Below are positions 42,830 through 53,787 of a stretch of 64,000 nt of DNA, piece after piece. A program made the position numbers and the translations under genes. Origin of the DNA: Euglena gracilis (taxonomy: Eukaryota; Euglenida; Euglenophyceae; Euglenales); the NCBI GenBank assembly GCA_039621445.1, contig CP154955.1, positions 45,469,540 to 45,533,539 of the forward strand. The letters are read 5' to 3'. Each line of letters begins with the position of its first letter. The first letter of the stretch is position 1. Below the pieces are notes generated by a model. The model saw nothing but the letters and a program-made list of their open reading frames with translations. It ran no database searches and had not been told where the DNA came from.

Positions 42830-42830
42830 G
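42680..42830. repeat. GT microsatellite at the 3' end of the NPSN-like gene
   Basis: Interrupted (GT)n on + (CA in the transcript), beginning just after the last codons that can be read for the lumenal tail. Confidence 0.9.
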
Positions 42831-42842
42831 TTGACAAATTTC

Positions 42843-44308
42843 GGTCGTCCTCAGCGGAGAGGTGCTTCCTCTGGGCCACGTGTATTGCTTTGTGGCTTAG
42901 GGGGTGTCTGTGTGAGGAGGAGCTAAGGCCCTTCTTGATGGAGGAGCCCCAGATCTTCCAGCAGATGAGGAACACCACCGCGAGGGCCACGAGGCCGAAA
43001 AGGCAGACGAGGCACTTGTCAGTCATGGCGTTGCGGATGAACCGGTGGCAGGCACCCCGGCTCGAATCGCAATGCGGCTGGACACATACATGGTGGTGCG
43101 TTGTTGTGTGCATATCTGTGCTGCACGTTATGAATTAACGTTGGGGTATGGATATTGCACGACCGTTCCAAAAATCACGGTAAAATGAAACACACACATA
43201 GACCAAAAAAACAACCTTGCACATCAAACAGATCCCTGTTCAAGCTGTGTTGTTCAACTCTTCACTGGATTGATATATGGGCAGCTCAAAATCTCGGAAC
43301 ATCCTTCTGTGGGTTGGGGCAGGTCACACGGGTTTGCTTCGGCCTGAGGGGGCCCAGCGAAAACCAGCAGGACGGGGCCTGAACACACCATCTCCTTCCG
43401 GGCCCGCTTGATCTCCCCCTGAAGAGTGTCGCTGCCAGAGGTCCGCAATTCCCCCAACTAGGTGCCCGCTGGGTACTCGGGAACGGGCGGGAAGGGGGGG
43501 GGGGCTGCACATGGGCAGGCCGGAAACTCCAAAAAAAAATGCAAAAAAATTGTAAAAAACCTGCAAATCCAAAAAATGCAAACTGCAAAAATTGCAAAAC
43601 TGGGCAGCGCATATTTTCTCCTCCCGGCCAACTGAACTGAAAGGGGGGGGGATTGCACATACCGGGGGGGGACGCCAATGGCGAGGACGGCATTACAGCC
43701 TGTGGGGCCTTCACTCTTGCCAGTGGCTCACCAGTGGGACACATCCCTCTTCACCGCCAGGGTGGTTGACCCCTTCAAAAGGGGGGGGGGGTGAGGTGAG
43801 GGAGGCGGCCTCCTGTTTGAGGTCGTTGTCAATACGGCCCAGTTGCTCTGTCTGGATTGCCAACAGGCTGCAGCCCATCGCCGACGAGGGCCGGAGGGTA
43901 GGCAGTCACCCTGTGTGTGGCTGGCAGAATGGGAGGCTCCGTGCCTGTCAACTTCAACGTTGACTTTCGCGCATGAAAAAAAGGGGTTCAAGCTCAGAAT
44001 TCAGACCCACGTACCACACTCCTTTGGAAAACTTATTGATCTAATTTCAACCTTTTTGTCAGCAAACGTCCCTTAGAGGCGGAATAGATGGAAAAGAAAC
44101 CCAGAGTATAACCTCAAAAACATAAGCAGACGCCAATTTGGATCAACAAAACCATAAAAAGGCGGCCTGTGGGACATGAATAGGTTCCGAGCTGGGGCCT
44201 GCATTTCAGCTGCACGTTGGTCTTCACAGCGAGATCCTCTGACTGCGCTGCAATTTGGGCGGTTCGAGCCAGAGAGGCCAGCGATTGATCCTGGACCTTG
44301 AGTGCATC
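42843..44308 (-). CDS. SNARE motif and C-terminal membrane anchor exons of the NPSN-like gene
   Basis: Four exon blocks. The first (44308 to about 44203, TAG acceptor) gives the N-terminal half of the SNARE helix. The second has QTEQLGRIDNDL, the zero-layer region. The third has GEIKRARKEM, equivalent to SxKKAxxLV of NPSN. The fourth gives FIRNAMTDKCLVCLFG, followed by about 20 hydrophobic residues ending FLICWKIW, then a basic, Ser/His-rich lumenal tail that runs into a CA/GT microsatellite at about 42.83 kb. Where the tail stops is not clear. A separate minus-strand block at 40223-40007 ending in a stop could be its last exon, but nothing proves this. Confidence 0.8.
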
Positions 44309-44880
44309 CTACGGAACACAAGGAGGGTGCCACAGAAGAATCCACAATAATGCGTCTCAAACAACCCAGGTAACGCAACCAGCCACCAGAACTCCTACCA
44401 GGGGATATCTCAAGGATCCCCCCGGGGGGGGACAGCCTCCGGCTGGAAAAAAAAGGCTGCTGGCTGGACCCCCCGGGGGGATAGGGGGGGGGGCTGGAGG
44501 GGGCTGTGCTGGGCTGGGTCGATGAAAAACAAAAATTTAAACATTTTTGCCTTCTCGAAATTTTGATGGATGGAGCTAGATTAAGGCTGGGGGGCTGTGA
44601 TGGAGGAAACTGTGACGAGGGAAAAAAATGCAGGGATAGGTGAGCTGGGCAGCCCAGTTGGCTGGCCAGCCTGTGGCCGGCTGGCCCGGCCTCCGGCCGG
44701 GCTGGACCCAACTTTATTTCACTCGACCCCCTGGGGGGGGCTCCTAGCCCGAATTTGGGCTGGCTGGATTTGAGCTGCTGGCTGGCTGGACCCCCCGGGG
44801 GGGGGGGGGTAGGGTACCCCCTCCAGCTTAAGAAATACCCTGACTCCCACCCAATCTCGAGCATGTATGGACGCGCGCGT

Positions 44881-44914
<34 letters not shown>

Positions 44915-47900
44915 GTGCACGCACAACCACACGCACGCTCTGTTGGGCGGGGCACAGCCATGCTCCCCCCCACCGACACACTGTCGACATAAAATCAGCG
45001 AGCACTGGGAACCTGTCAACTTCCTGTCATAACAGGTTGGATAGAATCAGGCCAGGCCAGTTTCCTGGCTGATTGTCTGAGCTTTGGGGGGAGGGGTAGA
45101 AGGAAAACAACGCCATTCTCCCTCGGGAAAAACAAAAAGGCATTAAAGTGCGGACAAAAATTACGGCGAGACAAAATTTTGGTGATGAACCAGATTTTCA
45201 CCATATTTTCCCCGTAATTTTCACCCAGTGCACCTTTCCGACGCCCTTTGAGACAAGACACGAAATCGGAGCTGGAACTCCCCAGGATGCACGTGAACAC
45301 TGTTCACAATTTACAAGGGGCAGATTACAACAGAATGGTCAGGGAAGCACCCATCACAGACATGCTCACTGCAGACGGTGCATTTCCTTGCAGTCTCTGC
45401 ACCACATTCACAGAGAAACAGACGTTCAGGCTGCATGGTGGCTTGCAATGCCCGGTTCAGACCATATTCCCCCAGTCCCATGACAAATCGAAGTGGATAT
45501 TCCGCATGGAACGTGCAACCCAAAAAAAAAGCCTGGTTTCTAACACATGATCACAAATTTCATTCCCATGGCTATTCCAGGTGGGTATCGTCCAAAATGA
45601 TGCGTTCAGCAAATGCATAATCAAAAAAAAATGGCCCAGTTTCTAGCATGGGGATCGCAGAGGGGAGATCACTCCACAGAGAGCGGGGGATCCCGGTTGC
45701 ATCCCTGGAGCGCCTAATAGCAGCTGGGCTGAGGCGGTCTACGGCTGTCGACAGAGCTCGGCGCATCGTTTTTGAAAAAGGATAAATGTCAAATGGGCCA
45801 CTCTCTTTTCTCTGCAACTACGGCATATTTCCGCTTATATGGGACACTGTTAACTCAGCAATGGCTTGATCAGTGGAATTCTGAGCGAAGATGTTCTCCA
45901 CCCAGTTGCCCCAAGCCACCTGTGTCTGGGCCTTCAAACCAGCAATGACAAATTGATCGGCAGGCTGAAAAACGTGCGTCATGTTCTTGGGAATAACCAC
46001 AACACGTATCCCATTTGCTTCCAACGTGCCAACGTCCGAATGTTGAAGAGCCGCATCAGAAATGAGGAGGGCTTGTGTTGTTTCCCCCGGAAAGCTTGCA
46101 CGGATCGATGCCACGTGCTGCATGAGCACCTCACGAATGGAGACTGTGCGCCGCTCCTTCATGGGATGCCACGTCCACTTCTTGTTAGGACCCAACAGCA
46201 TGCAATACTCGTCCCAATTGAAAGTGAGGTTCTTGGGGGGAACTTCGACGGCCAGTTTTTGAAAGAAACCACGAGCAGCATCAAGGATCTAATGAAAGAC
46301 CAAACATTTGCATTTGTCTCAGCCCCCATAAGAAATACCTGGGTCACTGGGACCGTCCTGTCACTCGTAGCAGCATAAGGACGCCACTCTGACTTCTTCA
46401 GAAAATACTTGCCCCAGGAGCGCCCCATTTGAAACAGCCCACCATTCTTCTGAAGCGCAGCTGGTCTTGTGTGGGCCACCACACCTCTGGCAACGGCTGC
46501 CACGGACCCTGCCGTCAAACCTTGAGCGGCAGGCGTTGCTCGCAGTTTGTTTGCAGCCTCCAGAACTTGCTCTTCTTCTTTTGCTGTTAGAATTATTTTC
46601 CTTCCACGCTTCTGGTGCACATAATACTGGCCAGTTGCCTGCCACTGTTTCAACCACCTGAACCATAAAATTTGCAAAAAAAGCCCACTGGGAGTAAATT
46701 ATACCTATCAGCGGTGGTCCATGGCAGATTTTTGTCTTTGAAATCTCCTCCTTGGTGCCTCTTCAGAGCACCAGTTACGCCGAATCGCCTCGCCCAGTCA
46801 GTAACGGTTTTAGTGTACTCATCGGACCATAAATTTGGCTGCCCTTTGGATTCATGAAATTCATCAAGAACCGTTTTTGGCACTGCCAATGCATCCATTC
46901 TGTAAAAGCAATCTGTGCAAGAGAAATTTACAATGTATTTTTTTTTGAGTAGAAAAATTGCAATTGAGCAGTCGCAAGGAATTCTCAAAGCCCCGAGGAC
47001 TGATCTGACATCGTGTCAGGTCAGTCCTGGGGGCTTTTTCTTTCGCCCCTTTTGGAAAACATCATTTTCACAAAAATTATTTTTTTAAAAATGAAAAAAT
47101 CCCCAAAATTTTTCCCCGTAATTTTTTTCTCCGTAATTTTTACTCACCGTAATTTTGTTCGCACTGTATTTAATTAAAAACAAGTCTGGAACTACGCCTG
47201 TGGGGGATGTACGGCTTTAGGAAATTGCCATTTGGTACCTGTGTGGATGGATAAATGGTCAGGGAAGCTGGAAAACACCACTGATGTCAGGCTGCCCCCG
47301 CTCCACCGACCACTTGATGTCTTTGTTTTTGGTGTGGACGTTGCAACAGTGCGGTTCGGTAAAATTTCACAGACTAGCTCTCCAAAGCACGAAGCGGAAA
47401 ACATCCGACATATGAATGGGACAAAAGGTTGCCAGCGAAAGCATTATTTGAATGGGGAACACCAAATATAAGAGTTTGCGGGCAGAAATTCACCCGAACA
47501 TGTCCTTTATTGGGCTTCTGGCGCAGCGCCACAATAATCAAATACACAGGCACTTTTGGCCCTGTGCCCTTCCCCCCGTGTCTAATGAACACCAGGGAAC
47601 AAAAAACAGAAAAGGCGAACAATGGAGACAAGCAAGAGACAAAAAAATGCCAAAACAAAAAAAACCGTCCCCTGGGGAGATCCAAATCAGGCAACAGTTA
47701 TGGGGTTTCGAGGCATAGATGTGTATGCAGCGTCCATTGCGATTGGGGAGTGGGCTGGGTGAGTCCCTGTTCCCAATGGGTAAAAAAAACCACCAGATCG
47801 TCTTGACAAAACCCCTGGGGGTCCTGCAGCTCAGAGGCTGGAAAATTTGGGCTGGCTTGGAGAAAAGGCTGATGGGGTTAAACTGGGTACCGAAGAAACA

Positions 47901-49402
47901 AAACTGCAAAAAGTACCCAAAACTTGCCAATTGTGCCAAAAAAAATCGATGTTATGATCCCAAATCTGTCCTCACCAGCCCTTTTCCGACCCATTTTTGG
48001 TCCATTTTGGCAGCTCTGGAAGCAAAAAATACGTCACCTGGCAGTCACCAGAATGGCAGCTGAAAAGAAACAAAGCTCGTCGTACAAAATTGTTCAGAGA
48101 TGAGTGAAGCCCCAACAGGGGGGGGGGGGACTGAAAAAACATCTGAGGACGCTCGAGCTCAAGCATCCTCCTAGTGCCTGCTTGATCAAGATACCAATTA
48201 GGTACCTATTTTTTTTTGGAAATCCTGAAGAAGGAACGGTGAGTAAATGTTGTGTGGGTGGGTGGTGTTGTATGTGCGCACGTGGGGACGCGCGCACATG
48301 TGTCTCGTGTTGCATGTGTGTGTGTGTGTGTGTGTGCGCGCGCGCGCGCGTGTGTGTGTGGAGAGCGAGTTCTTCACACCTTCATCACTGATTGCCGCGT
48401 CTCCCCCTTTTCGTTCAAGACCACCGCGTCCGGGTCAAGTGGGTTGGCCACATCGCCGGGGTCGGCGCGGGCGTCCCGGAGCTCCTTCTCCCAGTTGTCG
48501 AGGCCAAGCCTCTCCTTGCCCGCCCCCCTGGGGTGCACGAGACCAGCCTGGGGTGGGGTGGACTCTCCCACCCACCGCAACATGACACGAAGGACCTAAA
48601 ATCTGGCGTCCCCCGAAATACGGTGAGTGCCTGGGAGTGGTCGGATCCTCCCCACCAGAATGGGGGGTGGCCAACCCCCCACCCATCACACTGCACGACT
48701 GCACGGTTTCTGGGATTCCCGTACACCCCCCCCAGTGTGCACTGTGGCGGTTTGTTCGATGCCTTTTACCCCTTCCTCCGGCCTGGCGCTGTTATTCGCC
48801 TCTGGCCGTTTTTGTCGGTGTACGTGGAGTACCCCGGGGTCTGTTGCCCCGGCCCATCCTGGACGCTGAACCGGAATGTGAATGTCCAGGATGGGAGAAC
48901 CTCTGGCTGGCTGGAAAATGCCGGATTGGACCCGACTCAAGGAAACCCGCTGTCAAATGCGGCACGGGATTCCTTAAAGGAGGTCCAGGAGGTCCCAGGA
49001 GGTCCAGCCAGCCGGCTGGGAAAAAGAGATGGCTGGACCCCCCCCGACTGGGGTGGAGCTCAAAGGTGGTCAAGGGGAGGTGTCCAGCCAGCTCCAGCCA
49101 CACACAAAACAAACACGCCCAAACCCAGGTAGGTTGCCATGCCCATGTTCGGTCAGACTGCAAAACCTCAAAACTCAAAAATCACACCCAAAGCGTTTTT
49201 TGAAAACATTTTCAGACCGTCTTCCCGACGTTCAGGACAGAGGCTTGGTCAAGGTCTTGCAGGTGCTCCTTCACTTTTCGCTCGAAAGTAGCCCGCTTTG
49301 GTGGCAGGGGGGAGACAAACCAGCCTCCTCCCCTAGACAGGATACAATGCACCTACCCATTCACCCCCTTGGAGAACAGAGGAGCTTTCTCATGCACGTG
49401 CG

Positions 49403-49464
<62 letters not shown>

Positions 49465-51434
49465 CTTGTCGTTGCTGCTGCTGCTCTTGTTTTGCACATA
49501 CACGCACGTCTGTGTGTATGTGTGGGATGTGCATACGTATATGTGCGCGCGTGCGTGCACACACGCGTGGGGCATGCGTATGTGTTCGCGCATATGTCAC
49601 TCACTCACTCACGCACGCACGCACTCAGTCACTCCACCCAGCACAATAATTTTGGAATCCAACGCGGATTGGCACCCATCAGCATCCCGGTCTTCCTCGA
49701 GATAATGGGGATTAGCACAACGTGGACCCTCAAAGACACAACTCAAAAAACATGCAAAGAAGAACCTAATGGCCGCCCCCTGGCCACGGGGTCCTTCAGG
49801 CCGCGGACTTGGGTGCGGTACCCCATGAGTGCCTTCCGCAGTTTCTTGGCAGATTCTTGCAGTCGCCGCACATGCTCTCGCTTGCACGGTCCATTTGCAG
49901 TGCACTGTTGTACTCCCCAAACCAAATGAACACTAAAGCAGTAAAATGACAATAGACGGTATGGATGGGGGAAGTTCATTGGGCATCGGGGTTCGCTTGT
50001 TGTGTAGAAAAGGGATGTGGCGACAATGTAGGTCCGGACACCCCCAGTTCATTAGGCAAGGGCGTTCATTGAACATGGGTGGCAGGTACAGCGATGGGGA
50101 AAGGAAAATCCGACAGGGGGGGGACCTCCAACCCACCCAGCCCCGGGGACCCCCCGCAGAGGAGCGGGTGGCAGCCAAAGACAGGGCCGAAGGGGTATAC
50201 CTGAAACCCTATGGGTGGAGTGGTTGACCCCCGCCCCCACCCAGGAGGTGCCCCCACCGTATGGGGCATGTTCCCCCCATCTGCAGCCAGGAAGCAAGAC
50301 GGCCCCAGGAAGACGCCGGCCCGAGAGTGGCGGCCCCCACGACAGGCGGCGACCCCTCCGCTGGACCCTGCCCGCCGCTCCGCGGGGCTGACGGTGCGCA
50401 GCGTGACGATGCCCTTCTCCAGCTCCCCCTTCTCCTCGGCAGGGCAGCCCTTAGCGAATAGGGAAACAGTCAGCCAGTTTTCCTTTTTTTCCCAACCCCT
50501 GGGGTGCCTTGTGCTATGAGGTGTCCTCCCCAGAGCAGGCCCCCTCCCCCCCCCCCCCCAGGGGGGTCGGGTTTGGATCCCGGTGCCTGCCGACCCAGGC
50601 CAATTTCCCTCGAAAATGGTCATTTTAGGCCCCAACACCTTTGGCGCCAGGGGTGTGCTACAGCACTACCCTCTCCCCGGGGTCAAAAATGTCCGACCCC
50701 CAAACAATGCCCATCGCACCCACCAGGCTGTTTTTTTACCAACCCCGGGGGGGAGGGGGGTGGAGTGCCTGTGAGTGCCTGCCCAGGCAGGTATTACCCC
50801 CTTAGTTGCACTAAGGCTGCTTTTCTGTTTATGGCCGGCGCTAACTTCGCATCTGGCCCAGTTTGCTGTGCAGGCACTACCCACCCGGAGGGGTCGGGTT
50901 TCGGCCTGTGCCCAGGCACATTCCTTTTGAAAATAGGACATTTTTGGCTCCCGGCGCCTTCGGCGCCGGGGTTGTGCTAGGGCACTTTTGGCCATGTGCC
51001 CTACCCCCTGGGGGGGTCGGATTTGGAGTGCCTTGGAGTGCCTGCCCAGGCAGGAACCCCCCCCCCCGGGGTGGGGTCGGCACCCGACTAAAAAAACAGC
51101 CTGGCACCCACCCCTCGGTGGACGTCCGCAGGAAAAAACGATAAAAAATTTGAAATTTTTGGGCAAAATTTGAAAAATTCGCCTGAATTGGGAAAACACT
51201 TGATTTCTGGCATCCTTGGACCATCGCCAAACCAGCCAAAACGTCAAAAATTGCGTTTCTCGACCTTGTAATTTTTTAAAACACATTCAAGCCCTGGTTC
51301 GGCCCTCGGCTGGTCGTTGGGCCAAAGGAGATCCTCAAGGGGCAGTGCTTAACAAAAAATACTGTCTGTGGTGGACCGCCCTGCTCCTCGTTAATTGTTT
51401 CCTCGTACAGCTGGACCTCCTCCGCTGGGTCCAT
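42843..51434 (-). CDS. NPSN-type Qb-SNARE (novel plant SNARE family), multi-exon
   Basis: Membrane-fusion SNARE, predicted tail-anchored. Exons, 5' to 3': 51434 to about 51377 (start MDPAEEVQLYEETINEEQ), about 50447-50390 (EKGELEKGIVTLRT), 49880-49788 (RLQESAKKLRKALMGYRTQ), about 49295-49239 (ERKVKEHLQDLDQAS), 48547-48380 (NWEKELRDARADP, LNEKGETRQSVMK), 44308 to about 44203 (ASLARTAQIAAQSEDL), about 43890-43830 (IQTEQLGRIDNDL), about 43425-43395 (DTLQGEIKRARKEM), about 43065-42843 (NAMTDKCLVCLFG and the rest of the membrane helix). LNEKGETRQSVMK matches the NPSN LNDxxQSMVKEL motif; QTEQLGRI contains the zero-layer Gln; TDKCL plus the hydrophobic helix matches the NPSN C-terminus (ATDKCIM...). 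The exon for the ELNSYVALRK region was not found, and several junction phases are unresolved. A transposon sits in the intron between 48380 and 44308. Confidence 0.85.
44399..44842. mobile_element. hAT-like MITE, subfamily A (444 bp)
   Basis: Left end CAGGGGATATCTCAAGG; right end, reverse-complemented, CAGGGTATTTCTTAAGC. The flanking 8-mers ACTCCTAC (44391-44398) and ACTCCCAC (44843-44850) match at seven of eight bases. It lies in the NPSN-like gene just upstream of the SNARE-motif exon. Confidence 0.8.
45311..45523 (-). CDS. Cys-rich ORF at the 3' end of the transposon
   Basis: Seventy codons downstream of the transposase and inside the terminal repeats. The C-terminal half has a ligand pattern CxC...CxxC...CxxC...H...C (LCECGAETARKCTVC, then EHVCDGCFPDHSVVIC), which looks like a small zinc-binding domain. 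It might be a last transposase exon, since an AG precedes it near 45540, or a separate small protein. A Cys-rich C-terminal zinc-binding module is known from other transposase families such as piggyBac; for this element the link is inference. Confidence 0.45.
   Translation of the reverse strand: MGCTFHAEYPLRFVMGLGEYGLNRALQATMQPERLFLCECGAETARKCTVCSEHVCDGCFPDHSVVICPL
45572..46898 (-). CDS. DDE/DDD transposase (pogo/Tigger-like), with tiny introns
   Basis: Start ATG at 46898-46896. Exon 1 is 46898-46705, intron 47 nt (46704-46658, GTATAA...TTCAG), exon 2 46657-46339, intron 50 nt (46338-46289, GTATTT...ATTAG), exon 3 from 46288. Without the introns the frame breaks; with them it is continuous. 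The N-terminal part is helix-turn-helix-like, with WARRFGVTGALKRHQGG and WLKQWQATGQYYVHQKRGRK resembling pogo-type binding domains. The catalytic triad is visible: Asp in FNWDEYC, Asp in LISDAALQHSD, Asp in VIPKNMTHVFQPAD, with about 32 residues between the last two. The frame meets a TAG at 45820-45818. A GT...TAG micro-intron of 30-36 nt there would extend it to 45572, adding a Ser/Arg-rich tail ending IILDDTHLE. The open triad and clean frame suggest recent activity. Confidence 0.88.
46987..47038. repeat. hairpin inside the transposon
   Basis: AAAGCCCCGAGGACTGATCT and its inverted partner, arms about 24 bp with two mismatches and a TCG loop. It lies between the transposase start and the terminal repeat of the element at 45146-47166. 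Confidence 0.65.
48312..48362. repeat. GT/GC microsatellite
   Basis: (GT)n-(GC)n-(GT)n directly downstream of the NPSN exon ending at 48380. Smaller GT arrays are at 23119-23161 and 32480-32545, and a CA array at 44883-44913. Confidence 0.88.
49403..49470. repeat. GTT trinucleotide array
   Basis: About 22 GTT units followed by GCT, in an NPSN intron. Confidence 0.93.
50724..51103. mobile_element. hAT-like MITE, subfamily B (380 bp)
   Basis: Left end CAGGCTGTTTTTTTACC; right end, reverse-complemented, CAGGCTGTTTTTTTAGTCGG. The flanking duplication GCACCCAC is perfect (50716-50723 and 51104-51111). The interior is longer than in the other copies, with doubled TGCCTGCCCAGGCAGG blocks. It lies in the first intron of the NPSN-like gene. 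Confidence 0.85.
51190..51380. repeat. dispersed repeat family C, copy 3, abutting an NPSN exon
   Basis: Contains TGATTTCTGGCATCCTTGG, GACCATCGCCAAACC, AAAACGTCAAAAATTG and ends GTGGACCGCCCTG. The terminal GGACCGCC is immediately next to the 3' edge of the first NPSN exon, so the GT of that exon's donor may be the element's own GGTCC end. Confidence 0.55.
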
Positions 51435-52818
51435 GTCGGCGGCGAGGTCACCGCTGCAGCGGCGGAGGTACCACGAACGCTACTGCATGGCTGTGGAGGG
51501 TGGGGGAGGGGTGAAGGCACTTGCTGTACCGCAGCAGCAGCAGCAGCAGCAGCACCATGTACTGCAGCAGCAGAGCTGCTGCTGACAGTGATGCTCTTTT
51601 TTTGCTGTTGCTGTTGTTGCTATCAAATGAGGGGGGAGAGGCTGGAGGGGCTGGAGGGGGGGGTCGAACGACAATGGGCAAACAAGAACTTGAAATTTGA
51701 GGGGCTTTTGAAAAAAGTGCCCAAATTGCGCTTCAGGTGATTTTTGCCACCAAACTGAAAAAAATCTATGAGAGAAAAAATCGTCTCTGTCCGCGCAAAG
51801 TGCCCGGGGAAAATTGTGTGCCAGGGGGGTCCCGGGGGGGGGGGCGATTCCAACCCCCCGTACCCCCATCCCTCCCCCTGTTCAACGCTCACTTAATACC
51901 TGTGTGTTCGTTAGACAAGGGAGGGGCGGACCCCAGGTTGGCAAAAATTGACAACATAAGTTGAGGACCATTTTGGGCTGTTTTTTTGCCCTTCTGTTTT
52001 GGCTACTTTCACCTTTTGACCATTTTTAGGCCAATTTTTCCCACTTTCTTCCGTTTTTAGGACACAGTTGGCATTTTGTCGCAGAATTTTCGCCAACTTT
52101 TTGGCCTTTTGACTCAATCTTGCCCACAATCTAGCCACTTTAAGAAATTCATGTCAAATTTAGCCATAAAGACAATAGGTATTTCGGCAGGGGAGGGTTT
52201 GAGCCGCAAACGAGTCTCGTCCCTCTGAAGGAACCAACCACTTACCAACGTGCAACGTGGGGTCCGGCCAATGATTCTCTCTTGTCTCAGTTTTAACTCT
52301 AAAAAGGCTTCCCCTGAAAAGGAACAAAACAAATATTTTTATTACATATTTGTTTATTGCTGTTTTTATAATAAAAAAAGCTGTTCCCATCGGAGCCACG
52401 TGCTTGTGTGCAAGCAATGGTTGGCACCACACAAGCTTCATTTGGTCGTGCCACCTTCAAAGCTACCAAATGGATCCGGTCTCCCCCCCTCATTGGTCAG
52501 CAGGAAGAACAGCAGTCGGCAGCAAACCTTGGGTAACGTTGTGTATTGCTGGCGCCGCTACCAACATTTGCGGACACCTGGGTTTGGGAACAACCCGGGT
52601 GTCAAAACCTGTGACCTCGGAAGTTTTTGGTAAAGCACGTCCCTCGATGACGGTGCTTTGAAAGAAGCTGGCACTCATTGGAACCGGAACCACAGCTCGA
52701 TGTCTTTTTCTGTTTGTTCAGAATAGCATTTTACGGGAATTGAGGAATTGGGAACCTTGGGAAGTTGGTGGCACATCAACATCAACATATTCTCCGGCGA
52801 GAAAAAGACGGCACTCAC

Positions 52819-53045
52819 GAAATGCGGACCGTGGGACTTGCTCTGGCGTGTGGTCCAAGCAGTGCGCAGCTGGTGGGCTGGCGCCGATGGCGAACGATCA
52901 GGAGGTCAGAGAACGGCAAGGGCGTTGTGCAGCAGCTCTCGCCAGTGGAAGAGCAGTCCGCTGGGCCGACAGAAGTGGGTGCAGTTGTGGACATTGCGAC
53001 GTCCGCGGCGTTGCGGGCCCATGTGGAAGCAGGCCATGGCAAAGT
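52819..53045 (-). CDS. exon-like block with a strong donor, unknown product
   Basis: The block ends at a textbook donor (TTTC|GTGAGTGC, after 52819), and one minus-strand frame stays open throughout (NAADVAMSTTAPTSVG ... LLIVRHRRQPTSCALLG). It is GC-rich like the known exons. The 5' limit is unclear. No family was recognised. Confidence 0.35.
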
Positions 53046-53658
53046 GGTGTGGTACCCCCCCCCTAAACTTACGAACCCCCGGATTGCTTGGTCTACCGAA
53101 AAATGGGAGTGGTGGGGGGGGCAATGGGTCAAGGAGTGTTTGGTCGGTATTGGACCCCCAAAGTAATTGGACCCCCAAAGTGGCCCCAAACACATGAATT
53201 TGACAATTGGTCAAAAATGACATTCTTGATGACGCTTGGGAACACAAAATCTGCAAAAAGGTCAGCTTTTGGGTTATTAATTGGACACACTAGCTTTCCC
53301 TGGAGGCTCTCATTCTTTATTGACTCGGAGACCTTTGTTACCAGGTTTGTTTGTTTTCGGGGTAGGGGGGTTTTACAAGAAAGATGAGGGGAGAGGCTTA
53401 CTCTGTGCCTGCACAGACAGACAGACAGGCGGGAAGAAACAAACACTGCCGCACATTTGCAAAGAAAAAAAGAGAACAGCAAAATACAGTGCACAAAAAA
53501 AAACATCGGTCTGCGGGAGCGTGCGCCGCAAAGAATGCAGTACTGATTGAAAGGATGGCTGCATCCAGGTGCAAACTAGTAGAGCAGAGGCACATCACAT
53601 TGGACCATATGCACACGGGTGCCCCCACAAGTCCAGCAAGAGCCTGCCTGCCCGAGAC

Positions 53659-53787
53659 CTCCATTCCGTCTTGGACGCCTCCACAATGCGGAGGATGGGG
53701 ACCCCGTGGCCCCGACACAGCTCCTCCGCGATGCGGTTGCGATGATCGGCGGCGTACGCTGCCGACAGGTTGGCGTACAACTCCAGG
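53659..53787 (-). CDS. exon with helical (ARM-like) sequence, unknown gene
   Basis: Acceptor GAAG before 53787 and donor GGAG|GTCTCG after 53659. The open frame LELYANLSAAYAADHRNRIA continues to HGVPILRIVEAS. The alternation of small hydrophobic helices and the ANLSAAYA pattern recall an armadillo-type repeat; this is inference from one exon. Confidence 0.4.

Larger units (their letters stand above)
45146..47166 (-). mobile_element. complete Tc1/mariner/pogo-like DNA transposon with TA target duplication
   Basis: The ends are inverted repeats: AAGTGCGGACAAAAATTACG inward from 45146, and on the other strand CAGTGCGAACAAAATTACGG inward from 47166. Both are flanked by TA (45144-45145 and 47167-47168), the target duplication of the Tc1/mariner superfamily. 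The element is about 2,021 bp. It contains an apparently intact transposase gene, a Cys-rich ORF and an internal 24-bp-arm hairpin (46987-47038). Subterminal TTACGG motifs recur several times inside both ends and could be transposase-binding sites (inference). It lies in an intron of the NPSN-like SNARE gene in the same orientation. Confidence 0.85.

Noticed and set aside
44260-44280. GGTTCGAGCC resembling a tRNA B box
   Set aside because: It lies inside a SNARE-motif exon (the minus strand encodes ARTAQI) and no tRNA fold surrounds it.
47794-48135. Further subfamily A hAT-like copy starting CAGATCGTCTTGAC
   Set aside because: The interior is clearly related, but the right end and an 8-bp duplication could not be identified, so it is not listed as a complete element.
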